5,934 bases of DNA from Candidatus Competibacteraceae bacterium. Lineage in GTDB: Bacteria > Pseudomonadota > Gammaproteobacteria > Competibacterales > Competibacteraceae. The notes beneath the pieces are model-generated. The model saw nothing but the letters and a program-made list of their open reading frames with translations. It did not search any database and had not been told where the DNA came from. Below are positions 5,391-5,934 of the stretch, piece after piece. The stretch lies in assembly GCA_020445005.1 (NCBI GenBank), contig JAGRHM010000301.1:1-5934 (forward strand). Direction: 5' to 3'. Position 1 is the first letter of the stretch; each line of letters begins with the position of its first letter. A program made the position numbers and the translations under genes.

Positions 5391-5934
5391 ATGAATGCTG
5401 CTGATGTAATGAAGCTGATGGAAGAAAAAGGCGTCAAGTTTGTGGATTATCGATTCACGGACACCCGAGGTAAGGAGCAACACGTCACCGTACCCGCCAG
5501 CGCCTTTGACGAGGATATCTTTGAGGACGGCAAGATGTTCGACGGCTCGTCCATCGCGGGTTGGAAGGGTATCCAGGAATCGGACATGATCCTCATGCCC
5601 GATCCGGCGACTGCTTGCATCGATCCCTTCTTCGAGGAGCCAACGCTGGTTGTGACTTGTGATGTGATCGAACCCAACACGATGCAGGGCTACGAGCGTG
5701 ATCCCCGTTCCCTGGCTCGCCGCGCTGAGGCGTATCTGAAGTCCACGGGCATTGGCGACACCGCATTCTTCGGGCCGGAAAACGAATTCTTTATTTTCGA
5801 TGACATTCGCTGGGGCGCCGATATTAGCGGTTGCTTCTATAAAGTCGATTCCTCAGAAGCCGGCTGGAACTCCGAGCGGGTTTACGAGGGTGGCAACTTC
5901 GGTCATCGCCCCGGACTCAAGGGCGGCTATTTCC
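5391..5934 (+). CDS. glnA: Glutamine synthetase type I, N-terminal part (3' partial)
   Basis: Makes glutamine from glutamate, ammonia and ATP in the cytoplasm, the main ammonia-assimilating step; the family forms dodecamers. The first 181 residues are present of the roughly 470 usual. They align without gaps to E. coli GlnA as recalled: [22 protein letters not shown] in the N-terminal beta-grasp domain, the [13 protein letters not shown] loop with Asp51 (Asp50 of the enzyme numbering) that forms part of the neighbouring subunit's active site, [10 protein letters not shown], and the start of the catalytic domain with [12 protein letters not shown], where Glu130 and Glu132 are metal ligands. 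The frame is intact to the edge. Sequence similarity places it in the I-beta group, normally controlled by adenylylation of a C-terminal Tyr outside this window. The upstream sigma-54 promoter and NtrC-like sites suggest induction under nitrogen limitation. Confidence 0.98.
   Translation, partial: MNAADVMKLMEEKGVKFVDYRFTDTRGKEQHVTVPASAFDEDIFEDGKMFDGSSIAGWKGIQESDMILMPDPATACIDPFFEEPTLVVTCDVIEPNTMQGYERDPRSLARRAEAYLKSTGIGDTAFFGPENEFFIFDDIRWGADISGCFYKVDSSEAGWNSERVYEGGNFGHRPGLKGGYF

Noticed and set aside
1..5934. CRISPR array, tRNA or rRNA gene, insertion sequence or phage genes
   Set aside because: No regularly spaced direct repeats, no cloverleaf or rRNA-like stretch, and no transposase or integrase reading frame were seen; no new defence or mobile system is supported.

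Overview
The window looks like a stretch of gammaproteobacterial chromosome. The GlnA N-terminus is very close to enterobacterial type I-beta glutamine synthetase, there is a full OmpW-family porin, glnA has a sigma-54 type promoter with NtrC-like upstream sites, and the signalling proteins are long multi-PAS forms typical of environmental gammaproteobacteria. The genus cannot be fixed from the sequence; a Competibacter- or Thiotrichales-like lineage is only a guess.

Layout. Positions 1-672 (+) hold the 3' end of a hybrid sensor kinase: the C-terminal part of a receiver domain, a proline-rich linker and an Hpt domain. A 77-bp convergent gap with an imperfect REP-type hairpin follows. Positions 750-3764 (-) hold a 1004-residue sensory diguanylate cyclase with the order PAS-GAF-PAS-PAS-PAS-GAF-GGDEF. 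A 280-bp gap separates it from the divergent ompW-like gene (4045-4686, +), which has a plausible sigma-70 promoter and a good ribosome binding site. A hairpin terminator lies between ompW and a small convergent heavy-metal-binding (HMA) protein gene (4712-4936, -), whose last codons run into the hairpin. A 454-bp non-coding region then separates the HMA gene from the divergent glnA (5391 onward, cut by the window edge). That region holds a REP-type inverted doublet, a perfect 12-bp-arm palindrome, an NtrC-like half-conserved site and a GG-N10-GC sigma-54 promoter.

How the parts work together. The two signalling genes (phosphorelay output and c-di-GMP synthesis) are neighbours but convergent, so a shared pathway is possible and not shown by operon structure. 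The ompW, HMA and glnA genes are separate transcription units. The best regulatory story is nitrogen control of glnA: two TGC-N11-GCA-like elements lie about 31 bp apart, centred near -132 and -101 from the predicted start, which resembles the known enterobacterial glnA enhancer layout.

No clearly new multi-gene system is visible. The most interesting items are the glnA control region, the two REP/REPIN-like doublets, and a repeat-like insert in the receiver-Hpt linker.
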